Assembly (NCBI RefSeq): GCF_006385685.1
Contig: NZ_VFRP01000003.1
Span: forward strand, 248,001 to 312,000
Source: Amaricoccus solimangrovi
Lineage (GTDB): Bacteria > Pseudomonadota > Alphaproteobacteria > Rhodobacterales > Rhodobacteraceae
DNA length: 64,000 nt
Reading direction: 5' to 3'
Below, one piece after another: positions 7,430 to 15,084 of the stretch (position 1 is its first letter; each line of letters begins with the position of its first letter). Below the pieces are notes generated by a model that saw only the letters and a program-made list of their open reading frames with translations, made no database searches and was not told the origin of the DNA. The position numbers were made by a program, and so were the translations under genes.

Positions 7430-8629
7430 TTATTCGGCGGCGAGGGCGACCTGCCGCACCTGGCGGCTCTCGCGATACCAGCACTGGGCCGCGGCGACGC
7501 CGGAGCCGAGGTCGATCGTGGCGCCCGCGTCGACCAGCGCCATCTCCGCCGCCGAGATCGCGGCGAGGCACATGACCTCGTTCAGGTCGCCGAGATGGCC
7601 GATGCGGAAGACCTTGCCGGCGAGCGGGCCGAGGCCGGTGCCGAGCGAGGTGTTGTAGTTCACGTAGGCGCCCCGGATCACGTCGCGCGCGTCGACCTCG
7701 GGCGGCACGCGGATCGCGGAGACGGTGTCGGAGTAGATCTTGCAATGCTCGGCCACGAGGTCGTAGCCCCAGGCATGGACCGCGCGGCGCACGCCCTCGG
7801 CGAGGCGACGGTGGCGGGCGAAGACGTTCTCGAGCCCCTCCTCGAACAGCCGGTCGAGCGACTTGCGGAGCCCGTGGAACAGCTGGGTCGGCGGCGTGTA
7901 GGGGAAGTAGCCGTCGCCGTTGACCGCCGTCATGTCCTCGAAGCGGAAATAGGCGCGGGGCAGCGTGGCGCGGCGCGAGGCGGCCATCGCCTTCTCGGAA
8001 ACGGCGAGGATGCCGAGGCCCGCGGGCAGCATCAGGCCTTTCTGGGAGCCGGTGACGGCGAGATCGACCCGCCATTCGTCCATGCGGAAGTCGATCGACG
8101 CGATCGAGGACACGCCGTCCACGAAGAGCAGCGCCTCGTGATAGACGTCGTCCATCACCGCGCGGATCGCGGCCACGTCGGAGGTGACGCCGGTCGCAGT
8201 CTCGTTGTGGGTGACGAAGACCGCCTTGATCCTGCCCTCGGCGTCGTTGCCGAGGATGCGGGCGAATTCGCTGACCGGCGTGCCGGCGCCCCAGGGAACA
8301 TCGACCAGTTCGACCTCGAGGCCGAGCTGCTCCGCCATCCGCGCCCAGAGCATCGAGAACTGGCCCTTGCGGCACATCAGCACGCGGTCGCCGGGGTTGA
8401 GCGTGTTCATCATCGCGGCTTCCCAGGCGGCGGTGCCGGAGCCGGGGTAGAGGATCACGGTACCATTGGCCGTCTTGAAGACACGGCGCAGGTCGGAGAA
8501 GAGACCGATGGTCAGGTCTCCGAAATCAGGGGCGCGCATGTCCTGCATCGGCACGTTCATCGCCTGCCGGACCGCTTCCGGAACGTTCGTCGGGCCGGGA
8601 ATCGCCAGATGCGTGATGCCGGTTCTCAT
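7430..8629 (-). CDS. sgaA: Serine-glyoxylate aminotransferase
   Basis: A 399-residue class-V PLP aminotransferase that moves the amino group of serine (or aspartate in relatives) to glyoxylate, giving glycine and hydroxypyruvate. It starts [20 protein letters not shown]; the PLP phosphate site is [12 protein letters not shown], the cofactor aspartate is in [14 protein letters not shown] and the Schiff-base lysine in [15 protein letters not shown] 8629 is chosen because AGGAGG lies eight bases upstream; an upstream in-frame codon at 8653 would add eight unsupported residues. BhcA-type aspartate-glyoxylate aminotransferases are close relatives, but mtkAB downstream favours a serine-cycle role. 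The operon ends at the terminator at 5238-5267. Confidence 0.88.
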   Translation of the reverse strand: MRTGITHLAIPGPTNVPEAVRQAMNVPMQDMRAPDFGDLTIGLFSDLRRVFKTANGTVILYPGSGTAAWEAAMMNTLNPGDRVLMCRKGQFSMLWARMAEQLGLEVELVDVPWGAGTPVSEFARILGNDAEGRIKAVFVTHNETATGVTSDVAAIRAVMDDVYHEALLFVDGVSSIASIDFRMDEWRVDLAVTGSQKGLMLPAGLGILAVSEKAMAASRRATLPRAYFRFEDMTAVNGDGYFPYTPPTQLFHGLRKSLDRLFEEGLENVFARHRRLAEGVRRAVHAWGYDLVAEHCKIYSDTVSAIRVPPEVDARDVIRGAYVNYNTSLGTGLGPLAGKVFRIGHLGDLNEVMCLAAISAAEMALVDAGATIDLGSGVAAAQCWYRESRQVRQVALAAE

Positions 8630-8723
8630 CTCTATCTCCTCCTGTCGACCCACTCACTCGGGGGACTGTCTGGGGAGACTTCTGCGCGCAAAACGCTCGG
8701 GACCAAAGGGAATCCGGGTCATG

Positions 8724-8745
8724 TTGTAAATGCGAGAATTTACAA
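8724..8745. promoter_or_regulatory. Palindromic operator between sgaA and the ScfR regulator
   Basis: TTGTAAAT at 8724-8731 and ATTTACAA at 8738-8745 form a perfect 8-bp inverted repeat with spacer GCGAGA. Two further TGTAAW half-sites follow at 8758 and 8766. The intergenic region is markedly AT-rich for this genome. ScfR/RamB-type regulators are known to bind AT-rich TTTGCAAA-like palindromes, so this is probably the site used by the divergent regulator to control itself and sgaA-mtkAB. Confidence 0.65.
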
Positions 8746-8796
8746 GTTTGCTATTCTGTAATAATGTAAAGCAACAAAATTTCGGAGCTTTTCCCG

Positions 8797-10203
8797 GTGC
8801 ATAAGACCTTCGTAGGACCCCGTCTCCGGCGGCTCCGGACCGACCGGGGCGAGACGCAGACGCAGATGGCGCGTAACCTCGGGATCAGCCCCGCCTATGT
8901 CAACCTGTTGGAAAACAACCAGAGATCCGTTTCGGTCCAGGTTCTGCTCCGGCTCTTCGAGGCCTATGGCGTCGACTGGCGCGACATCGCGGAGGACGAC
9001 ACGGCGACCGTCCTCGCCGATCTGCGGGCCATGGTGCAGGATCCGGTCTTCGAAAGCTGCCGGCCCGATCTGGGACAGCTCCGCGCCGCGCTCGTCCATT
9101 GTCCGACGCTCGCCAGCGCCTTCCTGAAGCTGCACAGCCTCTACCGGACCGCCTCCGACCAGCTCCTGAGCATCGGCGACGGCGGCGAGGGCGGGGTGCT
9201 CGTCGCGGCGCCGCCGGAAACCTCGGTGCACAACTTCTTCCGGCGCAACCGCAACCATTTCCGCGAACTCGAGGAAGCGGCGGATGCCTTCTGGGAAGGC
9301 ACGATTCCCGAGCCGGACGAGATCTATTCCTACCTGAAGTACCGGCTCAGGAAGTCGCTCGGCCTGTCGGTCCGGGTGGTGGCGGTGGAGGATCTGCCGC
9401 ATACGCTGCGCCAGTACGAGGAGCGAATCGGGGAGATCCAGCTCTCGATGGCGCTCGACCATCCGAATCGGGTGTTCCAGCTCGCGCATATGTACGGGCT
9501 GCTGGCGCTCGGTCCGGTGCTGGACCAGATCCTGAGCCGGACGGAAATGACCGGGAAGCGCGAACTCGGCCGCTGCCGGGTCGAGCTCTGCAACTACTTC
9601 GCGGCGGCGGTGCTCATGCCCTACGACGCCTTCCTGCGCGAGGCGCGGGCGTCGAAATACGACATGGACCACCTCGCCACCCGATTCGGCGTCAGTTTCG
9701 AACAGGCCTGCCATCGGGCGACCACGCTCAACCGGGAGGGGGCGCAGGGCGTGCCGTTCTTCTTCCTCCGGATCGACAAGGCGGGCAACGTCTCGAAACG
9801 GTTCAACGCCACCGACTTCCATCTGGCGGAATTCGGCGGCGCCTGCCCCAGGCTCGACATCCACACCGCCTTCCGCGTGCCGGGCCGGATCATGCCCCAG
9901 TTCGTCGAGATGCCCGACCAGAGCCAGTATTTCACCTTCAGCCGCACGGTGGACCGGCCGTCCTTCGAGCGGCACAACCAGGACAACCGGCTGGCCGTCA
10001 CACTCGGCTGCACCATCGAGCACGCGCCCGAGATCTGCTACGCCGAGGGGTTCCATGTCGACGGCCACACCCGCATGACCCCGATCGGGATCAACTGTCG
10101 CGTGTGTCCGCGGCAGAACTGTGATCAGCGCGCCTATCAGGCCGCGATCCTGACCCAACCCGTCGATGCCATGCGACGTGGTGCCACGCGATTCGACAGT
10201 TGA
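8797..10203 (+). CDS. ScfR/RamB-type short-chain acyl-CoA responsive regulator
   Basis: This 468-residue cytoplasmic regulator has an N-terminal XRE helix-turn-helix (residues about 8-65: RRLRTDRGETQTQMARNLG, then ISPAYVNLLENNQR), a middle ImmA/IrrE-like region and a C-terminal DUF2083-like domain ending in a cysteine cluster CRVCPRQNCDQRAYQ. That architecture is shared by RamB and PccR, which control acetate, propionate or glyoxylate metabolism in response to acyl-CoAs. The peptidase motif is degenerate: where HExxH would stand the protein reads AHMYGLLAL. The start is GTG 8797 with a weak CGGAGC upstream. Divergent to sgaA-mtkAB, it is likely their regulator. A hairpin terminator follows at 10260. 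Confidence 0.85.
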   Translation: MHKTFVGPRLRRLRTDRGETQTQMARNLGISPAYVNLLENNQRSVSVQVLLRLFEAYGVDWRDIAEDDTATVLADLRAMVQDPVFESCRPDLGQLRAALVHCPTLASAFLKLHSLYRTASDQLLSIGDGGEGGVLVAAPPETSVHNFFRRNRNHFRELEEAADAFWEGTIPEPDEIYSYLKYRLRKSLGLSVRVVAVEDLPHTLRQYEERIGEIQLSMALDHPNRVFQLAHMYGLLALGPVLDQILSRTEMTGKRELGRCRVELCNYFAAAVLMPYDAFLREARASKYDMDHLATRFGVSFEQACHRATTLNREGAQGVPFFFLRIDKAGNVSKRFNATDFHLAEFGGACPRLDIHTAFRVPGRIMPQFVEMPDQSQYFTFSRTVDRPSFERHNQDNRLAVTLGCTIEHAPEICYAEGFHVDGHTRMTPIGINCRVCPRQNCDQRAYQAAILTQPVDAMRRGATRFDS

Positions 10204-10259
10204 GCCGGTCTGCCTTCAACTTTCGCGGAGCATCTGCCTAGCGGCTCATCACATGAGCG

Positions 10260-10287
10260 AAATGCCGCCGGTCTAATCGGCATTTTT
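10260..10287 (+). terminator. Intrinsic terminator after the ScfR gene
   Basis: AAATGCCG (10260-10267) pairs with CGGCATTT (10278-10285) across a 10-base loop and is followed by TT; five T residues in a row close the stem. It is 57 bases after the regulator's stop. Confidence 0.75.
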
Positions 10288-10556
10288 GCCGCGGCGCACA
10301 CAAAAATCGACGGTCGCGTGGTGTCGCTGGCGAATCCCCTAGACATGCGATTGTCGTGGTGCGAGTTTGTCCTTGTCACGGCGGTGACATCAATTCACGG
10401 TAACCAGAGTATGACCGAGCGGTGTGTGGCTCGGCGGTTTGTGTGAACCAGCGCCGTTCAGGGGTTGGGGTGTAGTACCGAGTTGTGTGTGAATGGTCGT
10501 GTTGTGCGGCGTAAGTGCCAGTTGTGAAGCGGTCTGAGGACAGGGGGGGCCTTGCT
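10288..10556 (-). other. Intergenic region with C-rich, G-poor strand (rut-like)
   Basis: The gap from 10204 to 10556 carries no gene. Apart from the terminator at 10260, its notable part is about 10400-10540, where the plus strand is rich in G and T (GTGTGTGG, TTTGTGTG, GGGGTTGGGGTGTAG, TTGTGTGTG) so that minus-strand RNA would be rich in C and A with few Gs. This lies immediately downstream of allA, where the minus-strand operon must end and where no hairpin is seen. It resembles a Rho-utilisation region. Confidence 0.5.
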
Positions 10557-11054
10557 TCAGACCGCGTTCACGATCCAGGGTTCCGCGTAGGAAAATTCCT
10601 CGAGGTTGTTCCCGCCTCCCACCCGGTCCACGATCAGGAAATTCGACGCGCGGCCGAGCGGCGTCAGCACGCCGTGCCAGGTGTTCCTCAGATAGTTCAC
10701 CCCCTGCCCGGGCGCCGTCAGGAAGGCGCGCGGCCGGCCGGGGACGCCGTTCTCGTCCGGCGCGACGATGACAAGGAACGGATCCTCCGTCATCGGCACG
10801 AAGGCCTGGCTGCCGAGCGGATGCCGCTCGACCAGGGTGAGTCGCAGCGGCAGCGCGTAGGGGCGGCCGAAGCCGATCGAGATGTTGGCGCGGGGGTTTC
10901 CCGGGCCGGTGAAGTCGAGCCGCGCGAGGTCGTGGTGGCGGTCGCACATGCCGCCGTTGATCCGGAAGCTCGGCGCGCCCCGCGCCTCGATCACGTCGCC
11001 GAAGGGCGCGAAGGCCTCCGGCGTCAGCGGTTCGGCGGCGATCTCGCGGCTCAC
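10557..11054 (-). CDS. allA: Ureidoglycolate lyase AllA
   Basis: A 165-residue protein that splits (S)-ureidoglycolate into glyoxylate and urea. It starts with GTG 11054, reading SREIAAEPLTPEAFAPFGDVI, the usual opening of the AllA family. Conserved parts include ERHPLGSQAFVPM, FLVIVAP and YLRNTWHGVLTPLG, where the histidine belongs to the active site of this cupin-like fold. The start overlaps the allE stop (GTGA). It is the last gene of the leftward operon puuE/uraD-allE-allA, and its product glyoxylate is the substrate of the SgaA encoded 2 kb away. Confidence 0.92.
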   Translation of the reverse strand: MSREIAAEPLTPEAFAPFGDVIEARGAPSFRINGGMCDRHHDLARLDFTGPGNPRANISIGFGRPYALPLRLTLVERHPLGSQAFVPMTEDPFLVIVAPDENGVPGRPRAFLTAPGQGVNYLRNTWHGVLTPLGRASNFLIVDRVGGGNNLEEFSYAEPWIVNAV

Positions 11055-11911
11055 CGGGGGAGCATCCCCTGGGGGCGCAGCCGCGCGTGCCGGTTCACGT
11101 CCTTGTAGAGCAGGTAGCGGAAGCGCCCCGGCCCGCCCGCGTAGCAGCCCTGCGGGCAGAAGGCGCGGAGCCACATGAAATCGCCGGCCTCGACCTCGAC
11201 CCAGTCGCGGTTGAGCTTGTAGACCCCCTTGCCCTCGAGCACGTAGAGCCCGTGTTCCATCACATGGGTCTCGGTGAACGGGATCTCGGCGCCGGGCATC
11301 AGGTTCACGATCGTCACATGCATGTCCATGCGCATGTCGTCGTGGTCGAAGAAGCGCGTCGTGGTCCAGCGTCCGTCGGTGTCGGGCATCGGCGTGTTCT
11401 TCACGTCGCGCTCGTTGCCCACGATCGGATCGGGGAGGCCGAGCCCCTCGACCGGCTCGTAGGCCTTGCGAATCCAGTGGAAGCGCGACGGCTCGTCCTC
11501 GCGGTTGCGCGCGCTCCAGTCGGCGCCCGGCGGGATGAAGGCGTAGCCGCCCGGCTCCAGATGGTGCGTCTCGCCGCCGATCGTGAGGTCGAGGCCGCCC
11601 TGTAGCAGGAAGAGGCATCCCTCGGCGTCCGGATCGAGCTCCGGCCGGTCGCTGCCGCCGCCGGGCTGAACCTCCATGATGTATTGCGAAAAGGTCTCGG
11701 AGAAGCCCGACATCGGCCGGGCGATGATCCAGGCGCGCGTCTTTTCCCAGAAGGGCAGGGCGCTCGTCACGATATCGGTCATCACGCCGCGCGGGATGAA
11801 GGCGTAGGCCTCGGTGAAGACCGCGCGGCCCGAGAGCAGTTCGTGCTGGCCGGGCAGGCCGCCATAGGGCGCCCAGTAGCGCGGCAGGGGCTTCGTGGGG
11901 ATATCCTTCAT
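11051..11911 (-). CDS. allE: (S)-ureidoglycine aminohydrolase
   Basis: This 286-residue bicupin converts ureidoglycine to ureidoglycolate with release of ammonia. The first cupin includes EGCLFLLQGGLDLTIGG and GGYAFIPPG; the second has metal-ligand residues in PFTETHVMEHGLYVLEG (E, H, H) and GDFMWLRAFCPQGCYAGG, as in YlbA/UGHY. It lies between puuE-uraD and allA with 4-base overlaps on both sides, so all three are made together. The immediately preceding step, allantoate to ureidoglycine, has no gene in the window. Confidence 0.9.
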   Translation of the reverse strand: MKDIPTKPLPRYWAPYGGLPGQHELLSGRAVFTEAYAFIPRGVMTDIVTSALPFWEKTRAWIIARPMSGFSETFSQYIMEVQPGGGSDRPELDPDAEGCLFLLQGGLDLTIGGETHHLEPGGYAFIPPGADWSARNREDEPSRFHWIRKAYEPVEGLGLPDPIVGNERDVKNTPMPDTDGRWTTTRFFDHDDMRMDMHVTIVNLMPGAEIPFTETHVMEHGLYVLEGKGVYKLNRDWVEVEAGDFMWLRAFCPQGCYAGGPGRFRYLLYKDVNRHARLRPQGMLPR

Positions 11912-13323
11912 GGCAGCATGTCCTTGAGACGCAGGAGCGCGATCCGCTCGACCTGTTCGCAGGCGGTGGCGAATTCGGTGGGCTGGTCGTTGCCGAGCCG
12001 GCGCTTGAATTCGGCGAGAATGTCGGATTTGCCGAGGCCGCGCACCGCGATGATGAACGGGAAACCGAAGGTGGTCGCATAGGCCTCGTTGAGCGCGGTG
12101 AATTCCGCGCGCTCGGCGTCGGTCAGCGAATCGAGCCCGGCGCCGGCCTGTTCGGCGGTCGATTCGGCGGTCAGCCGCTTCGCCTGGGCGAGCTTGCCCG
12201 CGAGATCGGGATGGGCGGTCAGCACCGCCATCCGCTCCTGCTCCGAGGCGGAGCGGAAGGCGCGCGCCAGCGCGTTGTGCAGCCCGAGGGCGGAATCGTG
12301 CGCCGGGCCGAGTTCGAATTCGAAGGCGCGCTCGGCGATCCAGGGCGAATGCTCGAACACGCCGCCGAACCGCGCGACGAAGGCGTCGCGATCGAGCCGG
12401 CTCGGCAGGTCCCGGCGGGTGGGGGCGGGATGGACCTTCGCCCAGTGCTCGGCGATCTCGATCCGGCGCGGCGTCCAGACCTTCTCGTGGCTCAGCACGT
12501 AGTCGATGAACTTCGCGAGTCCCGCGGCCCGGCCCGGTCGGCCGACCAGGCGGCAGTGCAGGCCGACCGACATCATCTTCGGCGATCCCGCTTCCCCCTC
12601 GGCGTAGAGCACGTCGAACGTGTCCTTGAGGTAGCGGAAGAAATCCTCGGAAGTGCTCAGCGTGCCCGCGGAGAACCGCATGTCGTTGGTTTCGAGAGAA
12701 TAGGGGATGATGAGCTGCGCGCGCCCGACATGCTCGCGCCAGTAGGGCAGGTCATCGTCATAGGTGTCCGAGACATAGTCGAACACCCCGGTCTCGCTCA
12801 CCAGGTCGACCGTCTGGATCGAGGTCCGGCCGGTGTACCAGCCGCGCGGGGCCGCGCCCACGACCTCGGTGTGCAGCCGGATCGCCTCGGCGATGTCGGC
12901 CTGTTCCATCTCGGCCGTGTGGTTTCGGTAGTTGATCCACTTCAGCCCGTGGCTGGCGATCTCCCAGCCCGCCTCCTTCATCGCCGCGACCTGCTCCGGC
13001 GAGCGGGCGAGCGCCTCGGCGACGCCGTAGATCGTGAGCGGCACGCCCCGGGAGACGAACATCTCGCGCAGCCGCCAGAAGCCCGCGCGCGCGCCGTATT
13101 CGTACATCGACTCCATGTTCCAGTGCCGCTGCCCCGGCCAGGGCTCGGCGCCGGCGATGTCGCTCAGGAACGCCTCGGAGGCGGCGTCGCCGTGCAGCAG
13201 GCAGTTCTCGCCGCCTTCCTCGTAGTTCAGGACGAACTGGACCGCGATCTTCGCGCCGCCGGGCCACTGCGCCTTCGGGGGGTGGGCGCCATGGCCCCGC
13301 ATGTTCCTGGGATAACGATTCAT
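11908..13323 (-). CDS. Allantoinase PuuE fused to OHCU decarboxylase UraD
   Basis: A 471-residue fusion. Residues 1 to about 305 are a cofactor-independent polysaccharide-deacetylase-like allantoinase (PuuE): YPRNMRGHGAHPP, NYEEGGENCLLHGD, WEIASHGLKWINY and GLHCRLVGRPGR. From about residue 310 follows 2-oxo-4-hydroxy-4-carboxy-5-ureidoimidazoline decarboxylase: FVARFGGVFEHSPWIAERAF, then ALARAFRSASEQERMAVLTAHPDLAGK and FGFPFIIAVRGL with its catalytic histidine and FPFI.A.RG motif. One polypeptide thus makes S-allantoin from OHCU and opens it to allantoate. Such fusions are known in Rhodobacteria. It overlaps allE by four bases and is divergent from hiuH. Confidence 0.93.
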   Translation of the reverse strand: MNRYPRNMRGHGAHPPKAQWPGGAKIAVQFVLNYEEGGENCLLHGDAASEAFLSDIAGAEPWPGQRHWNMESMYEYGARAGFWRLREMFVSRGVPLTIYGVAEALARSPEQVAAMKEAGWEIASHGLKWINYRNHTAEMEQADIAEAIRLHTEVVGAAPRGWYTGRTSIQTVDLVSETGVFDYVSDTYDDDLPYWREHVGRAQLIIPYSLETNDMRFSAGTLSTSEDFFRYLKDTFDVLYAEGEAGSPKMMSVGLHCRLVGRPGRAAGLAKFIDYVLSHEKVWTPRRIEIAEHWAKVHPAPTRRDLPSRLDRDAFVARFGGVFEHSPWIAERAFEFELGPAHDSALGLHNALARAFRSASEQERMAVLTAHPDLAGKLAQAKRLTAESTAEQAGAGLDSLTDAERAEFTALNEAYATTFGFPFIIAVRGLGKSDILAEFKRRLGNDQPTEFATACEQVERIALLRLKDMLP

Positions 13324-13382
13324 GCCTGGCCCCCATGCCTGTCCTCTCCGGTCCCTCTTAATGAATCCGATCGGCCTTGCCT

Positions 13383-13399
13383 TTCAAAAAGTTCTTGAA
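13383..13399. promoter_or_regulatory. Candidate operator between puuE-uraD and hiuH
   Basis: TTCAA (13383-13387) and TTGAA (13395-13399) form an inverted repeat with a 7-base spacer, in an AT-rich patch of the 152-base divergent region. The dyad has the size of a LysR-type recognition site and a LysR gene lies in the cluster (13915-14829), so it may be its target. Confidence 0.4.
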
Positions 13400-13475
13400 G
13401 CAATTTTCGGCGAGCCGGGGCTGGCCCTCGGGCGCGCGCCGGGGCAGGCTCGGTCCGGACAGCGGAGGGAGCGCG

Positions 13476-13841
13476 ATGGCGGGAAGCGAAGGCTATGTGA
13501 CGACCCATGTGCTCGACGCGGCGCGCGGATGCCCCGCGGAGGGGATGACGATCGAACTCTACCGGATCGCGGGCGAGACCCGCGCGCTGCTCCGGACGGT
13601 GGTGACCAACGCGGACGGGCGGACCGACGCGCCGGTGATTCCGAAGGGCGAGGCGGAACGCGGCGTCTACGAGCTCGTCTTCCACGCCGGCGCCTATCTC
13701 GACGCCGCGGGCGTGGCGACGGAGAGCCCGAAGTTCCTCGACCTCATCCCGATCCGCTTCGGCGTCGCCGATCCCGCCGCGCATTACCACGTGCCGCTGC
13801 TGCTCTCGCCCTACAGCTACTCGACCTACCGGGGCAGCTGA
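13476..13841 (+). CDS. hiuH: 5-hydroxyisourate hydrolase (transthyretin-like)
   Basis: A 121-residue protein that hydrolyses 5-hydroxyisourate to OHCU, the second step of urate breakdown. It carries all three family marks: [15 protein letters not shown] at the N-terminus, the central FHAGAYLD, and the C-terminal tetrapeptide YRGS that lines the active site. The start at 13476 has GGAGGG seven bases upstream; an in-frame ATG at 13377 would add a basic 33-residue extension not seen in the family. No secretion signal is apparent. It is divergent from puuE-uraD and is followed by an inverted-repeat element. Confidence 0.95.
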   Translation: MAGSEGYVTTHVLDAARGCPAEGMTIELYRIAGETRALLRTVVTNADGRTDAPVIPKGEAERGVYELVFHAGAYLDAAGVATESPKFLDLIPIRFGVADPAAHYHVPLLLSPYSYSTYRGS

Positions 13842-13855
13842 GGCGCCGGGGGAGG

Positions 13856-13906
13856 GGCGGACAGATGTCCGCCCTACAAGTCGGGTAGGGCGGACATCTG
13901 TCCGCC
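13856..13906. repeat. Perfect 22-bp inverted repeat element, copy 1
   Basis: The arm at 13856-13877 (GGCGGACAGATGTCCGCCC plus TAC) and its exact complement at 13885-13906 are separated by 7 bases. Each arm is itself nearly palindromic (GGCGGACA and TGTCCGCC around two bases), so either one long stem or two small ones can form. It lies between convergent hiuH and a LysR gene, and a diverged copy occurs at 50893-50983. It probably serves as a bidirectional terminator-like REP element. Confidence 0.9.
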
Positions 13907-13914
13907 ATCCTCCG

Positions 13915-14829
13915 TCACCCCCCGCCCGCGGCGAGTTCGGCGCGGCAGGCGCGGACCATGAAGTCGATGAAGACGCGGGCCTTCGGATCCTGCAGGCGCT
14001 TGTGCGGGTAGAGGAGCGCCAGCGTCACGTCGAAGGGCGGCGTCTCGGTCGCGACCGGGACCAGCCGGCCGGCCTCGAGATGGGCGGCGACCTCGAACCG
14101 GGGTTTCAGGATGATGCCGTGGCCGGCGAGCGCCCAGCCGGTCAGCACGTCGCCGTCGTCCGATTCATAGGCGCCCCCGACCTCGAACCGGCGCGGCCCC
14201 TCCGGTGTGGAGAGCGTCCAGACGAATTCCTGCGCGCCGGGAAAGCGCAGCAGCAGGCAGTCATGCCCCCCCTCGACCAGTTCGCGCCCGTTTCTCGGCA
14301 TTCCCCGCCGCGCCACATAGGCGGGCGAGGCGCAGAGGAGCCGCGGGCATTCGGCGATCGGGCGGATGCGCAGGCTCGATTCCTCGGGCGTGCCGAGGAA
14401 GAAGGCGAGGTCGAGCGCCTCCGCCGTCAGGTCGAGCCGCCGGTCCGAGAGCCGCAGCCGGATGTCGACATTGGGATAGCGCGCGCGGAAGTCGGGAATG
14501 AGCGGCGCGACCAGGCGCTTGCCGATGCCGAGCGGCGCGGCGACATGGAGCGAGCCGCGCGGATTGCGCGCTGCGTCGGCGATCGCCGTTTCCGCCTCCT
14601 CGATCGCTTCGAGGATGCGCCGCGCGCCCTTGTAGAAGATCCCGCCCTGCTCGGTCGGCTGCAGGCTCCGCGTGGTGCGCGAGAAGAGCCGCGTACCGAG
14701 ATGTTTCTCGAGCTCCCCGATCCGCGCGCTCGCCACCGCCGCCGAAACCCGCTGGTCGCGGGCCGCCGCCGACATGCTGCCGAGTTCGTAGACGCGCACG
14801 AAGGTCTTGAGGTTGTTGATATAGGACAT
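13915..14829 (-). CDS. LysR family transcriptional regulator
   Basis: A 304-residue regulator. ATG 14829 begins MSYINNLKTFVRVYELGSMSAAARD, the N-terminal winged helix-turn-helix, followed by LEKHLGTRLFSRTTRSLQPTEQG. The rest is the periplasmic-binding-like effector domain (from about residue 90). An earlier in-frame start at 14910 would add 27 arginine-rich residues and is not supported. It is divergent from puuD and flanked by urate genes on both sides, so it probably controls purine catabolism; the inducer cannot be told from the sequence. Confidence 0.88.
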   Translation of the reverse strand: MSYINNLKTFVRVYELGSMSAAARDQRVSAAVASARIGELEKHLGTRLFSRTTRSLQPTEQGGIFYKGARRILEAIEEAETAIADAARNPRGSLHVAAPLGIGKRLVAPLIPDFRARYPNVDIRLRLSDRRLDLTAEALDLAFFLGTPEESSLRIRPIAECPRLLCASPAYVARRGMPRNGRELVEGGHDCLLLRFPGAQEFVWTLSTPEGPRRFEVGGAYESDDGDVLTGWALAGHGIILKPRFEVAAHLEAGRLVPVATETPPFDVTLALLYPHKRLQDPKARVFIDFMVRACRAELAAGGG

Positions 14830-15084
14830 CTGTCTGGCACGCTCTCGGATCTTGCTTCCATTCGTGGACCTCGTTCGCCGTCCGCGCAAGATTTCAGGGC
14901 CGCTCCCCATCCGGCCCGCGGCGTGCGATGGCTGGATCGGGAGGCGAGATCCGGCCGCGCCTCGCGGCCCGCGTACCCGCTGCCCGGCGGATCTTCAGGG
15001 AATGGCTGAAACTGCCGCGAATTTTACCGCGCTTGCGAGAGAACCGGTTTCTGTCAAGGTGGTGGGGCAAGCTGGAGGGTATGC

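Noticed and set aside
13377-13475. Extended N-terminus for 5-hydroxyisourate hydrolase
   Set aside because: The extra 33 residues are basic and unlike a signal peptide, and GGAGGG lies just before ATG 13476.
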